Source: CAVYWD01 sp963772225
GTDB taxonomy: Bacteria > Myxococcota > Myxococcia > Myxococcales > UBA5297
NCBI GenBank assembly: GCA_963772225.1
Contig: CAVYWD010000001.1
Location: forward strand, 992,001-1,056,000
Direction: 5' to 3'
DNA: 64,000 nt
In this document: positions 1-8,118 of the stretch, piece after piece
Numbering within the stretch: the first letter of the stretch is position 1
Layout: each line of letters opens with the position of its first letter
Notes under the pieces: model-generated
Database searches by the model: none
Told to the model about the DNA's origin: nothing
What the model saw: the letters and a program-made list of their open reading frames with translations, nothing else
Translations under genes and position numbers: made by a program

Positions 1-185
1 CCGGTCCCCGCACCGAGCTCGGCGGCCGTCTGCCCTGGCGCGAGCCCCAAAGCGGCGACGACCTCGTCCGGCTTCTGCCACTGAGGCCGGTCCGGCGCCT
101 CCATGCGCGCGACATACGCGTCGAGGTCGAAAGGCCTGCTCGAGGAGCTGCGCCCCGCCTGCGGGGAGTGTGCGTGCGACGTCAT
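1..185 (-). CDS. SAM-dependent methyltransferase, N-terminal part (runs off window)
   Basis: Reading the minus strand from an ATG at 185 gives 61 codons without a stop up to the window edge. The peptide has a WQKPDEVVAAL segment followed by a glycine-rich AELGAGTG motif, which is the SAM-binding loop (motif I) of class I methyltransferases. Only the N-terminus is present, so the substrate cannot be told. A second in-frame ATG at 104 sits closer to the conserved part and could be the true start. The gene is divergent from the mscS-type gene, with about 137 bases between the two starts. Confidence 0.6.
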   Translation of the reverse strand, partial: MTSHAHSPQAGRSSSSRPFDLDAYVARMEAPDRPQWQKPDEVVAALGLAPGQTAAELGAGT

Positions 186-321
186 CGGGCGTATCCGTTC
201 GTCGAAAGAGGGCGTTTCCGGTCGCCCCTCCACAGGGGCGGCCTTGGGAGCCTCGTGTGCGATCGGACGATGCACCAAAAACCCTTTCGGCACCCGCGGG
301 CGTTCGATACAACGGCCGGCC

Positions 322-1464
322 ATGAGGCTCCCTTTTCCGCACACGGCCGTGGAGTCCCTGATGGCCGCGGTCTCCGACGCCCTGCCGGACGCGCTCCTCC
401 AGGTCGGCCCGCGCGGCCTGCTCTACTGGCAGTGGCTTGCCATCCCCGCCGCCGCGCTCGTCGCCTGGGTGTTCGGGCGGCTCTTCGCCAGGCTCTCGCT
501 GCGCGCCCTCCGCCACGTCCTCGCGCGGGCGAAGGCGCCAGTGGACGACGAGATCCTGCGGCGCATCTCGGGGCCGCTCGCGCTCTTCGGGGCCATCGCG
601 GCCTTGCGCGCCGCGCTCCCCGCCCTCTCGCTGAGCCAAGGCGCCGAGGCCTTCGCGGTGCAACTCTGGCGCGCCGGCCTGCTCGCGACCTTCTTCTGGG
701 CGGCCGTGCGCACCGTCGAGCTCTTCGCCCAGACGGTCCGCGCCTCGAGCTGGGCCGGCCTCCACCCGAGCGCCTTGGCCCTCATTCCCTTCGCCTCACG
801 GTCGCTGAAGCTCGTGACCTTCGCCGTGGCGGTGGTGGCGGTGCTGAGCGAGCTGGGATACCCGGTCGCGAGCCTCCTCGCGGGCCTCGGGATCGGCGGC
901 CTCGCCGTGGCGCTCGCCGCCCAGAAGACCGTCGAGAACCTTTTGGGCTCGCTCTCCATCGCGGTCGATCAGCCCTTTCGGATCGGCGACATGGTTCGCA
1001 TCGAGGGGGTTCTGGGAACGGTCGAGTCAATAGGCCTGCGCTCGACCCGCATGCGCACCGCCGAGAGGACGGTGGTGACGTTCCCCAACGGCAAGCTCGC
1101 GGACACGCGCACCGAGAGCTTCGGGCCGCGAGACCGCATCGCGCTCAACTGCACCCTGAACGTCGAGTACGGCGCCTCCGCTGCCCAGGTCCGTGCTGCG
1201 CTGCAGCAGGTCGAGGCACTGCTCCGCACCCACCCCATGATCTCCTCCGCCGAACCGCCGCTCGTCCGCCTCGCCGAGTTGGGCGTTAGCGCCCTCAAGG
1301 TGGAGGTCTTTGCCTCCTTCCAGTTGACCGACTGGAACCAGTTCACGCTGGTTCGTCAGGAGCTGCTCCTGGGCTTCCTGGAAGCGGTGGAAAAGGCAGG
1401 GGCAAGGCTGGCCCTCCCCGCTCAGACGGTCCATCTTGCCGGTGGGTCGAGGCTTACACCCTGA
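322..1464 (+). CDS. mscS: MscS-family mechanosensitive ion channel
   Basis: A 380-residue inner-membrane protein of the small-conductance mechanosensitive channel family, which opens under membrane tension to release solutes during osmotic downshock. Several hydrophobic segments fill the first 230 residues. They are followed by the glycine/alanine-rich pore helix (LLAGLGIGGLAVALAAQ), the conserved KTVENLLGSLSI stretch and a soluble beta domain starting PFRIGDMVRIEG. The reading frame is open back to 103, but the upstream part has no membrane-protein character, so ATG 322 (or ATG 361) is preferred; no strong ribosome binding site decides it. The neighbouring genes look functionally unrelated. 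Confidence 0.8.
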   Translation: MRLPFPHTAVESLMAAVSDALPDALLQVGPRGLLYWQWLAIPAAALVAWVFGRLFARLSLRALRHVLARAKAPVDDEILRRISGPLALFGAIAALRAALPALSLSQGAEAFAVQLWRAGLLATFFWAAVRTVELFAQTVRASSWAGLHPSALALIPFASRSLKLVTFAVAVVAVLSELGYPVASLLAGLGIGGLAVALAAQKTVENLLGSLSIAVDQPFRIGDMVRIEGVLGTVESIGLRSTRMRTAERTVVTFPNGKLADTRTESFGPRDRIALNCTLNVEYGASAAQVRAALQQVEALLRTHPMISSAEPPLVRLAELGVSALKVEVFASFQLTDWNQFTLVRQELLLGFLEAVEKAGARLALPAQTVHLAGGSRLTP

Positions 1465-1544
1465 GTCGAGGCGACCCCGCAGACCGGGCTTCGGTGGCGG
1501 GACGACCCGCCCCATCGAAGGCGCGTCAGCCTCGTGACCCGAAC

Positions 1545-2030
1545 ATGAAACCAATCACCCTAACGAGGCATCCAACGCAGCAATTGTTAGAAAGTGTGAG
1601 GTTCGGCGTGAGCGGAAGCGAGCGTTCGCTGCAGGAGTTGATCGAGCTCATGGCTTCGGAGTCGGGGATCAAGAAGGAGGACGACTTCTTGAGCCAAGTC
1701 CGCACCATGTTCGCGGACAAGGGCATCGATTTGGGAGAAAACGCGGAACCGTATGCGCAGGCCATTCGCGAGGCCTTCGAGCTCCACTCGCAGGTGCGCG
1801 AGACCGAGGCGGTCACGCAGCAGCGCCTGGAGCGGCTCGACGTGGCGTTCGACACCCTGACTCGCACCTGGCAGCACCTCGAGGAGGAGCTGGCCAAGCT
1901 CCGCGCCTCGCTCCTGGAGCGCGAGGAGTCGCTCAAGGCCCGGGCCGCGGAGAGGGACCGCAAGGGCGACACCGAGGGCGCGGGCGGCTTCCAGTGGTCG
2001 GCGCTCTGGTCCGGCCCTGTCATGAACTAG
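1545..2030 (+). CDS. hypothetical protein with C-terminal coiled coil
   Basis: A 161-residue soluble protein that I do not recognise. The N-terminal half contains a phasin- or regulator-like helical stretch (LQELIELMASESGIKKEDDF). Residues from about 80 to 140 are rich in Glu, Arg and Leu with heptad-like spacing (ERLDVAFDTLTRTWQHLEEEL), indicating a coiled coil. ATG 1545 is chosen because the in-frame extension upstream to 1494 is proline/arginine-rich and looks untranslated. No signal peptide or membrane segment is visible. It lies between mscS and plsC on the same strand, with gaps of about 80 and 100 bases. Confidence 0.6.
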   Translation: MKPITLTRHPTQQLLESVRFGVSGSERSLQELIELMASESGIKKEDDFLSQVRTMFADKGIDLGENAEPYAQAIREAFELHSQVRETEAVTQQRLERLDVAFDTLTRTWQHLEEELAKLRASLLEREESLKARAAERDRKGDTEGAGGFQWSALWSGPVMN

Positions 2031-2131
2031 CTGCCCGCCAGCGCCTCGCGCCTTCGGTGGTTTGCTAAAGCGCCCGATGCGGCGAAGATGCCCTCCCGCG
2101 GTGAGCGGGCTTCGACCGGGACGGGCTGACG

Positions 2132-2902
2132 ATGGTTCAGGCGCTTCTGTCTTTCTGGACGTGGTTCGAGATCGGGCTCTGCTCGCTGTTGGGCTTCATC
2201 ATCCAGCTCGCGCTCGGGCTCTTCACGCTTCCGTTCGATAAGCGGCGCCTCGTCACGGGGCGCTGCTTTCGCCTGGTGGGAGTCACCGCCTCCCGCCTGA
2301 CGCCGTTCTGGCGCTTCGGCTTGTACGGCCAGGTCCCCCGCAGTGTCGCGGGGCGCACCGTGGTGGTCTCCAACCACGAGTCGCAAGCAGACCCTTTTCT
2401 CATCTCGCACCTGCCGTGGGAGATGAAGTGGCTGGGGAAGGCCTCTCTCTTTCGCATCCCCGTCGTCGGCTGGAGCATGTCGCTCGCCGGCGACGTCCCC
2501 GTTCACCGCGGCAGCCACCGCTCGGCCAAGGGCGCCATGGACCGCTGCGCACAATGGCTGGAGCGCGGCGTGCCGGTGATGATCTTCCCCGAGGGGACGC
2601 GCTCGCGCGACGGCCGTCTGCTGCCCTTCAAGGACGGCGCCTTTAGGCTGGCGCTGGACAGCAACGCGCAGATCCTCCCGGTCGCCGTGTGCGGAACTCG
2701 GAAAGCGCTGCCGAAGCACTCTTGGAAATTCGGCTTCACCCGCGCGCTGGTCGCGGTGGGTACGCCCATCGCCACCGCCGGCAGGGACCTCGATGAGTTG
2801 AAGGCCGAGGCGCGGGCGCAGATCGAGGGGCTTCGCGCGCAGATGCTCCCGCTCACCAGCGCCGCCGAGGCGGCGGTCGAGCGCGAAGAGGCGCCCAGCT
2901 GA
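2132..2902 (+). CDS. plsC: 1-acyl-sn-glycerol-3-phosphate acyltransferase (PlsC family)
   Basis: A 256-residue membrane-associated acyltransferase. The family transfers an acyl chain to lysophosphatidic acid, giving phosphatidic acid in phospholipid synthesis. A hydrophobic N-terminal helix (LLGFIIQLALGLF) precedes the catalytic NHESQAD motif (H-x4-D) at about residue 82. The substrate-binding FPEGTRS motif is at about residue 152 and the later PVAVCGT segment also fits the family. Length matches typical PlsC proteins. The gene converges on the Mop gene; a strong hairpin separates their ends. Confidence 0.85.
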   Translation: MVQALLSFWTWFEIGLCSLLGFIIQLALGLFTLPFDKRRLVTGRCFRLVGVTASRLTPFWRFGLYGQVPRSVAGRTVVVSNHESQADPFLISHLPWEMKWLGKASLFRIPVVGWSMSLAGDVPVHRGSHRSAKGAMDRCAQWLERGVPVMIFPEGTRSRDGRLLPFKDGAFRLALDSNAQILPVAVCGTRKALPKHSWKFGFTRALVAVGTPIATAGRDLDELKAEARAQIEGLRAQMLPLTSAAEAAVEREEAPS

Positions 2903-2903
2903 A

Positions 2904-2927
2904 GAGGCGCGCCGCGTCGCGCGCCTC
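2904..2927. terminator. bidirectional hairpin between plsC and mop
   Basis: A perfect 9-bp inverted repeat (GAGGCGCGC at 2904-2912, GCGCGCCTC at 2919-2927) with a 6-base loop sits in the 37-base gap between the convergent plsC and Mop genes. There is no U-run, so termination is inferred from position and stem strength. Confidence 0.5.
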
Positions 2928-2939
2928 CCTCAGCGCTGC

Positions 2940-3143
2940 TCATTTCAGGATCATCACTTCGGTGGACTTGATGATGGCCGTGATGGCGTCACCCGCCTTG
3001 ACCCCCAGCCGATCGACCGAGCTCGCGGTGATGACCGAGACGAGCTCCTGGCCGCTGACGTCGATGACGACCTCCGCCATGAGGTCGCCCTTCTTGATGC
3101 TCTTGACCGTTCCCTTGAGTTGATTTCGAGCGCTGATGCCCAT
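2940..3143 (-). CDS. molybdate-binding Mop/TOBE-domain protein
   Basis: A 67-residue single TOBE (Mop) domain: starts MGISARNQLKGTV, then SIKKGDLMAEVVIDV, VITASSVDRLGVKAGD and a C-terminal TAIIKSTEVMI. Mop proteins form small oligomers in the cytoplasm that bind molybdate or related oxyanions for storage or buffering. ATG 3143 is chosen over upstream in-frame starts because GGAG lies 7 bases before it and the length then matches the family exactly. It stands alone about 3 kb from the end of the vanadium-nitrogenase cluster. A role in buffering molybdate or vanadate for nitrogenase is plausible but inferred from location only. Confidence 0.85.
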   Translation of the reverse strand: MGISARNQLKGTVKSIKKGDLMAEVVIDVSGQELVSVITASSVDRLGVKAGDAITAIIKSTEVMILK

Positions 3144-3269
3144 GTGAGCTCCTTCCCGAGGTTCAGGCTGCGCGAGGAGTATAGCGCTCGCCCCAGCCCC
3201 AAGCTCGTACCGGCGCCAAAGCCTCGCTCGCCCGCAGCTCGACCCCGCCGCCGAGTGGCCAACCCGCAT

Positions 3270-4517
3270 TCAGGGGCCCGCTGCGCCGCTCGCGAAGATC
3301 TGGAACACCGGCGACCGCAACTTGTCGGCGGTGAGCCCCAGGACCCCGGCAACGGTGGCGCCCGCGGCATAGGTGCAGGCGCCGTTGAACTGCCCCGGCG
3401 CCCCCTGGAAGCCGTCGACCGCCAGCGGCACTCCGCCACAGCGCTCCAGCGTCCCGGCCACGATGTCGGCGAACCGGAACGCCGAGCAACCTCGGTACCC
3501 GCTGGAGTCCGAGCCGAAGGTCGTCACCGCGCCGTTGGGCGTGGCGAAGAGGTAGTAGGCGCCGCCCGCCTCGAAGAGGTCGGCGGCGTTCATCTGCGGC
3601 CCCGACGAGCCGCTCGCCCCGAGAGCGACGGCGTCGCTCTGGTCGAGGAGCATCGCCACCCGCGACCAGGTGGCGCCGTGGTCGGCGGAGCGGACGAGGG
3701 CGATCTCGATGGCCACGGTCGTGGCTGAGGCGGCGCGCACGCATTCGAGCGCGAGGTCGAGCGCCCCGCCGCGCGCGAGCGCGCCCGGCTCGCTCAAGGC
3801 GACACAGGAGCCGAGGAGCGGCGCGAGCGCCGGGTCCGTGGTCGCGACCACCGACACGCCTGCCGTGGACCGCGGCGAGGACGAGCTCCAGCCGATGAGG
3901 CGCGTCTCCTTCCACGGCGCGCCGACCGCGGGGCTCGCCGCCGTCCACAGGTCGATTGACCCGATCTCCAAGTGCTGAACACCGGCGTCGGTGATGAAGT
4001 AACTGTGCCCGAAGACCTTGAAGCGCCGGTCGGCGTCCGGGTCCGCGTCGTCGATGACGAGCGACGAGACCTCGTGCACCCACTTCCCGCTGCACGAGGC
4101 GGCGCCGCAGACCTTGGAATCGGCCGTGGAGACGGTGAGCGCGCTCACCGCGTTGACGTCGCCCGCGTAGGTCCAGGTGGCGCCCTCGTCGCTGGAGACG
4201 GCGATGCGCGTCTGGGCGAAGCTCGGGCCGACCGCGGTGTAGGTCATGTAGCCCGCGGCGGCGCCCGCTGGGTAGGCGACGGACGGGTCCCCGAAGCCCA
4301 GCGGCGCATTTCCCGGGTCGCCGGCGATGGCGACCGCGGGAAGGCCGCCCACCGAGTGGGCGCCGCCGGCCGAGCACGTGCCCCCGTCCGGCGGCGCGGC
4401 GCCGCCCCGGTCAGACGTGCAGCCCAGGAGCGCCAGGGCGCAGAGCGCGAAAAGGGCGGGCGCCAGAGGGCGGCGCGCCCCCACCTCGCGAAGGGCGAGG
4501 GATAAATCAAGGCTCAT
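3270..4517 (-). CDS. secreted lipoprotein, sialidase/BNR-like fold (hypothetical)
   Basis: A roughly 415-residue exported protein. The N-terminus has a signal segment ending in the lipobox LLGC, followed by a low-complexity Gly/Pro linker, so it should be lipid-anchored. The mature part contains repeated Asp-box-like segments (SSDEGATWTYAG, SADHGATWSRV), typical of beta-propeller BNR/sialidase-fold proteins, but no sialidase catalytic arrangement could be confirmed. ATG 4517 places the signal peptide at the N-terminus; ATGs at 4550 and 4562 are possible but would add a polar extension. The function is unknown. Confidence 0.6.
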   Translation of the reverse strand: MSLDLSLALREVGARRPLAPALFALCALALLGCTSDRGGAAPPDGGTCSAGGAHSVGGLPAVAIAGDPGNAPLGFGDPSVAYPAGAAAGYMTYTAVGPSFAQTRIAVSSDEGATWTYAGDVNAVSALTVSTADSKVCGAASCSGKWVHEVSSLVIDDADPDADRRFKVFGHSYFITDAGVQHLEIGSIDLWTAASPAVGAPWKETRLIGWSSSSPRSTAGVSVVATTDPALAPLLGSCVALSEPGALARGGALDLALECVRAASATTVAIEIALVRSADHGATWSRVAMLLDQSDAVALGASGSSGPQMNAADLFEAGGAYYLFATPNGAVTTFGSDSSGYRGCSAFRFADIVAGTLERCGGVPLAVDGFQGAPGQFNGACTYAAGATVAGVLGLTADKLRSPVFQIFASGAAGP

Positions 4518-4617
4518 CGTGAGCCTCGAGCGCGGGAAGGAGAAGCTCATGTGCGAGCGCAACGATAGCCGACGGCTTCGGGGCTTCGCCAGCGCATGCG
4601 CCTTTGCTCGGCGCGGG

Positions 4618-4854
4618 TCAGCGCTTCCCGCCGCGCTTGCGCGGCTGATTGTCGCGGCGCAGGACCAGAAGGAAGTCCAGGTTCTGGCGGATCAGCTTCG
4701 CAGCTGACTCGTCCATGCTCGCCTCGAGCGCCGCGCGCAGCTCTCGCTCGGCTCGCTCGAGGTAAGCGTGGAATTCGCTCCACGCCCCGCGGCGAATCGC
4801 TTGCGGCAAACTCCGATTTCTCGCGGTTGACTTGCAGCGCTTGGCGAGCCCCAA
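4618..4854 (-). CDS. orphan C-terminal reading frame overlapping the end of the AlbA-type gene
   Basis: This frame overlaps the last part of the AlbA_2 gene in another frame and reads into a plausible helical C-terminus (AWSEFHAYLERAERELRAAL, then ENLDFLLVLRR-like residues and a basic tail). The protein-like character switches from the AlbA frame to this one right after the conserved GQGIPT sequence. It is therefore either the frameshifted tail of that gene or the remains of another gene joined at a deletion scar. No convincing start codon or ribosome binding site was found. Confidence 0.3.
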   Translation of the reverse strand: MGLAKRCKSTARNRSLPQAIRRGAWSEFHAYLERAERELRAALEASMDESAAKLIRQNLDFLLVLRRDNQPRKRGGKR

Positions 4855-6023
4855 CAGCGCATCGCCCCTGTCGGAATGCCTTGCCCCTCCGCCTGCGCCA
4901 ACTGCAGCCGACTAAAGAACCAGGCCAGCGCCTGGTTACGCCATTTCGGATCAGCGCGTCCTTCGCGGAACGCCGTCGGGTCGACTCCCAGCGGCAGCGA
5001 GCCGGGGGAGAGAACCTCGATTCGATCCGAGAACACTGTCAGCCGGGTCGGATCGGCGAGCTCATAGTCGCGGTGCGCCAGCGCATTGCCCATGGCCTCG
5101 TAGAGCGCGCGCTTCGGATATTTCATCGCATTCGGCGACGCCAAATCGGTCTTGTCGAATGCGACGTAGGATTGAACATCGAGCAACTCGTTGAGCCGGC
5201 GGGCCTGCTCGATAATCGTTCCCGCAATCTCGTGTCTTTCTGCGTGCGGACCCGAGCGATCCGTCCCCGGGTAGATGGAGAAAAGGCTGAAGGCGCCGGA
5301 GACAAAACGTTGGACATCCCGGCCGAAGAGAAGGATCGCGAAGTTGCGCGGGCGGAGGACTCCCGTCAGCGGTTCGCGCACGCAGAGCGAAGGCACCAGT
5401 GGGCTGAGCTGGACGCTGTCGGACAGGTAGGCTTCAACCGCACGGTCCGAATTGAACCGACCCATGCGCTGAAGAGCGTCGCGAAGGGCAAGCAGGTCGA
5501 GGTCGTTGGTCGTCGCGGCACCGCATGGCCGTCGATCCCATGGTTCGAGAGTGCCCTTTCGGACGAGCAGGTCCCGGAGAACACCGTTCCGGGCCTCGAG
5601 GGTCGAGCTTTCGACGCGCACGAAGTGCTTCGCGTCCTCGTCGATGCGCCGAAAAGTATGCGCCTGGTTCGTGGCGGGTTGGATGAAGACCAGGATTCGC
5701 CGATCGTCGACATCCGCTGGGACCTCCTCAACCATCGGCGTGATTGGCGGAGAAACGCGCTCTCGGCAACGGGACAGGACCGTCCCCTGAACCTCTCGGA
5801 GCCGTGCCGCAGTCAGGCCGGTCTTGGCCAGTCGCGGGAACCCGTGTTCATCCTTTTCCTCCTTGGCACCGCACACGACGTAACCGCCTCCGAGGTTCGC
5901 CAGATCGTTGGCGAACGCCGAAAGCGTTTCAACGACATCATCGATGTCGGCAACGTTCTCCTTCCACTCGGTCTGCTCACTCTCGCGACGCGAGAGCTGC
6001 TGGAGGTCGACGGCAGAAACCAT
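4692..6023 (-). CDS. AlbA_2/Schlafen-type putative DNA-binding protein with ATPase-like C-terminus
   Basis: A 443-residue cytoplasmic protein. It starts with SRRESEQTEWKENV and GGGYVVCGAKEE, the hallmark of the Schlafen AlbA_2 domain. The second half has a HATPase_c_4-like region (KRALYEAMGNALAHRDY, FSDRIEVLSPGSLPLGV, EGQGIPT) as in transcriptional regulators and accessory RecG-like proteins. After GQGIPT the sequence loses family character, so the C-terminus is probably truncated or frameshifted. Base composition is visibly less GC-rich than the neighbours, suggesting transfer. Such proteins often sit in defence or mobile regions; the exact role is unknown. Confidence 0.65.
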   Translation of the reverse strand: MVSAVDLQQLSRRESEQTEWKENVADIDDVVETLSAFANDLANLGGGYVVCGAKEEKDEHGFPRLAKTGLTAARLREVQGTVLSRCRERVSPPITPMVEEVPADVDDRRILVFIQPATNQAHTFRRIDEDAKHFVRVESSTLEARNGVLRDLLVRKGTLEPWDRRPCGAATTNDLDLLALRDALQRMGRFNSDRAVEAYLSDSVQLSPLVPSLCVREPLTGVLRPRNFAILLFGRDVQRFVSGAFSLFSIYPGTDRSGPHAERHEIAGTIIEQARRLNELLDVQSYVAFDKTDLASPNAMKYPKRALYEAMGNALAHRDYELADPTRLTVFSDRIEVLSPGSLPLGVDPTAFREGRADPKWRNQALAWFFSRLQLAQAEGQGIPTGAMRCWGSPSAASQPREIGVCRKRFAAGRGANSTLTSSEPSESCARRSRRAWTSQLRS

Positions 6024-6092
6024 GGGGATCTCTCGTACCTCGAGCGATGCTCGCCGACAAGCTCCTGAAGGTTATCCATCAGATTACCACCG

Positions 6093-6121
6093 CCGCCCCG
6101 ACCCGGGCCTTTGGGGGGCGG
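6093..6121 (-). terminator. GC-rich hairpin after the nifO-like gene
   Basis: CCGCCCC (6093-6099) can pair with GGGGCGG (6115-6121). It lies 34 bases downstream of the last gene of the long minus-strand vnf cluster. No U-run follows, so terminator function is inferred. Confidence 0.35.
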
Positions 6122-6154
6122 GGCACTGCACCTCCTAGAGACGCACATGGCGCC

Positions 6155-6595
6155 TCACGCACCGCACCGCCCGTTCGCGCCGGAGCCGGCGGCGGCGCAC
6201 GCGGCGATTCCGTCGGCCGCGTCGAGCCTTTGTCCGTCGGGGCCGCGCAGGCCGATCCACGCGTCGAGCCGCTCGGGGTCGAACCCCACCGCGCGCGTCT
6301 CGCCCACCTGGAGCAGCGGCCGCCGGATGAGCAGCGGCTGGGCGAGGAGCAGCGCGAGAGCGGCCTTCTGCTCCAGCTTCTCCGGCACGACCTCGCCCGA
6401 CTTGATCCGCGGCGCGCTCCGGTTGAACCAGTCGGCGACCGGGAGCTCGCCCAGGAACTTCAGGAGCTCCTCCTCGGTCCAGGGATGGGTCAGCAGATCC
6501 TTCACCCGCAGCTCGTGCCCGGCGGCGCGGAGCACCTGTTTCTGCTCGGCGTTGCCCGCGCAGCCCGGCTTTTCGAAGAACGTGACGACGGCCAT
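6155..6595 (-). CDS. nifO: nitrogenase-associated ArsC-family protein (NifO-like)
   Basis: A 146-residue thioredoxin-fold protein of the ArsC/Spx type. It starts MAVVTFFEKPGCAGN, with a single Cys where arsenate reductases have their catalytic Cys, then GHELRVKDLLTHPW and LPVADWFNRSAPRIKSGE. This pattern matches the nitrogenase-associated NifO subfamily, reported to affect molybdenum distribution in nitrogen fixers. The last third (ALLLAQPLLIRRPLLQVG) contains the conserved proline of the fold. GAGG lies upstream of ATG 6595. It is the last gene of the minus-strand vnf cluster, 30 bases after the soluble ABC ATPase. Being placed with vanadium genes suggests a role in metal selectivity (inference). 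Confidence 0.7.
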   Translation of the reverse strand: MAVVTFFEKPGCAGNAEQKQVLRAAGHELRVKDLLTHPWTEEELLKFLGELPVADWFNRSAPRIKSGEVVPEKLEQKAALALLLAQPLLIRRPLLQVGETRAVGFDPERLDAWIGLRGPDGQRLDAADGIAACAAAGSGANGRCGA

Positions 6596-6625
6596 TTCAG
6601 ACTCCTCGAGGTGAGACGGCGAAGA

Positions 6626-7408
6626 TCACTTGGGGCTTGCCCCTGGGCTGGGCAGGAGCTTCACCACGAGCCCTTCGCGCAGGCGCTGGCGCGCCTCCAG
6701 GAGCTGGGCGTCGAGCGCCTCCAGGGCCGCGAGACTCTCGCGCTCCTCGTCGCTCCTCGAGAGCACCGCGTGGATGGCGCCGTTGCGGAAGGCCAGGCGC
6801 CGGTCGGCCTGGAGCGCGAGGATGGGATCGTGCGTCGCCAAAAGCACGATCTTCTGCCCCTCGACGAGCGCCCGCACCGCCCGCCGGCGGTCGATGCCGG
6901 CGTTCTCGATCTCGTCGACCAGGACGACCGGCGAGCGCGAGAGCAGCGCGACGTCGGCGATCATCAGGGCCCGCGACTGGCCACCCGAGAGCGCGGTCAG
7001 GGGAGCGTCCGCGCTGAACGGCTCGCCCGCGAGGGCGTTCGCCGCGGCCAGCACCTCGCGCGCGGCGCCCTCGGGGTCCGCGGCGCCGCGGCTCTCGGCG
7101 TGCATGGCGACGAAGGCCTCGGCGGAGAGGTCGAGGACGAAATTCATGTTCTGCGACAGCTGCGCCACGAGCGGCGCGTCGGGCGAGAAGCGCGTCTCCT
7201 CGCTCGGCGGCGCGCCGTTCACCAGCACCCGCCGGCCGCTCGGGGTGTCGCCCTGCGCCAGGAACTCCACGTCGGCCAGGAACCGGCTCTTGCCCGAGCC
7301 GGTGGGCCCGACCAGGCTCACCACCTCGCCCACGCGCAGCTCCACCTCGAAGCGCTCCGCGGCGCCGGCCTTGTCGCGGCCAGGCAGAATGGTCAGCCGC
7401 TCGATCAT
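6626..7408 (-). CDS. soluble ABC-type ATPase, partner of GTPase/binding-protein-like pair
   Basis: A 260-residue ATP-binding cassette without membrane segments. Walker A is GPTGSGKS near residue 40, the signature is LSGGQSRAL, Walker B ends VVLVDEIENAG, and the switch His is in LLATHDP. The start ATG at 7408 overlaps the stop of the GTPase gene (ATGA), so the two are translationally coupled. The permease of the nearby phosphonate-type system has its own ATPase, and no second permease is adjacent. This ATPase may therefore work in the cytoplasm with the GTPase rather than in transport, which is inference. The signature and D-loop region (ENAGIDRRRAV) departs from transport ATPases, consistent with a non-transport role. 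Confidence 0.65.
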   Translation of the reverse strand: MIERLTILPGRDKAGAAERFEVELRVGEVVSLVGPTGSGKSRFLADVEFLAQGDTPSGRRVLVNGAPPSEETRFSPDAPLVAQLSQNMNFVLDLSAEAFVAMHAESRGAADPEGAAREVLAAANALAGEPFSADAPLTALSGGQSRALMIADVALLSRSPVVLVDEIENAGIDRRRAVRALVEGQKIVLLATHDPILALQADRRLAFRNGAIHAVLSRSDEERESLAALEALDAQLLEARQRLREGLVVKLLPSPGASPK

Positions 7409-8118
7409 CGGGCCTTCGAAGGCGCCCCGGGCGCCAAGAGCCGCGCGACCGGCGCATTGCCCACCTGCCGGTCCACACCCAGCCGCCGCTCGCCCAGGCA
7501 ATAGGAGCAGAGGGCGGCCGGCATGGAGAAGCGCAGCCTGGCGCCTTCCAGGGTCTCCACCTCGGGCGCGCGGGAGAGCAGGCGCGCCAGGTGGAGCGCG
7601 CCCTGGCCGGTGAGGCCGTTCATGTGCACCACCCCGGCGCGCGGGGCCGACCGGCGCACGCGGTGCGCGAACACCTCCCGCTCTGCCTGGGAGACGACGT
7701 CGCCCCGGGTGATCACCACCGCGTCGGCGAGCTTGAGCATGGGGCCGATCTTCTCGGGCGTGTCGATGCCGCTCAGGTTGTCGACCACGCAGACCGCGAG
7801 CGCGGTCTTGAGGTGCGGAGCGCAGCGGTTGCAGAGCCCCGCGCTCTCGAAGACGAGCAGCCCGAGGCCTTCCTCGCGCCCCCAGGCGAGCGCGCCCTGC
7901 GCCAGGGCGACGAAGAAGTGGTCGGGGCAGAGGTTTCCAGAGAGGCCGACGCGGGTCGGGACGCCGGCGGCGGCGTAGCGCTCGCCGTCGCGGGTGGAGA
8001 GGCAGTCGAGCTTGACGACCCCCGCGCGCAGGCCGTCGGCGCGCAGCGCTTCCAGGGCGCGCAGGAGCACCGAGGTCTTGCCGCTGCTCGGCGGGCCCGC
8101 GACCGTCGCAAGCCTCAC
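7405..8118 (-). CDS. HypB/UreG-like P-loop GTPase with two CxxC motifs
   Basis: A 237-residue P-loop protein: Walker A GPPSSGKTS at the N-terminus, VVKLDCLST, ESAGLCNRCAPH around residue 90, VCVVDNLSG, and a late CSYCLGE motif. The layout resembles the metal-insertion GTPases HypB and UreG, in which a Cys-rich segment after an E-S-x-G motif binds metal. The start is GTG 8118, overlapping the upstream stop as GTGA; the stop overlaps the next start as ATGA. The tight coupling of three genes implies a complex. A role in delivering metal to nitrogenase or its cofactor machinery is inferred from the vnf context; the true substrate is unknown. Confidence 0.65.
   Translation of the reverse strand: MRLATVAGPPSSGKTSVLLRALEALRADGLRAGVVKLDCLSTRDGERYAAAGVPTRVGLSGNLCPDHFFVALAQGALAWGREEGLGLLVFESAGLCNRCAPHLKTALAVCVVDNLSGIDTPEKIGPMLKLADAVVITRGDVVSQAEREVFAHRVRRSAPRAGVVHMNGLTGQGALHLARLLSRAPEVETLEGARLRFSMPAALCSYCLGERRLGVDRQVGNAPVARLLAPGAPSKAR

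Noticed and set aside
1494..2023. Long minus-strand frames opposite the MscS, PlsC, TonB, vnf and kinase genes
   Set aside because: They are antisense shadows typical of 70% GC DNA: Arg/Ala/Pro-rich, no ribosome sites and no family character.
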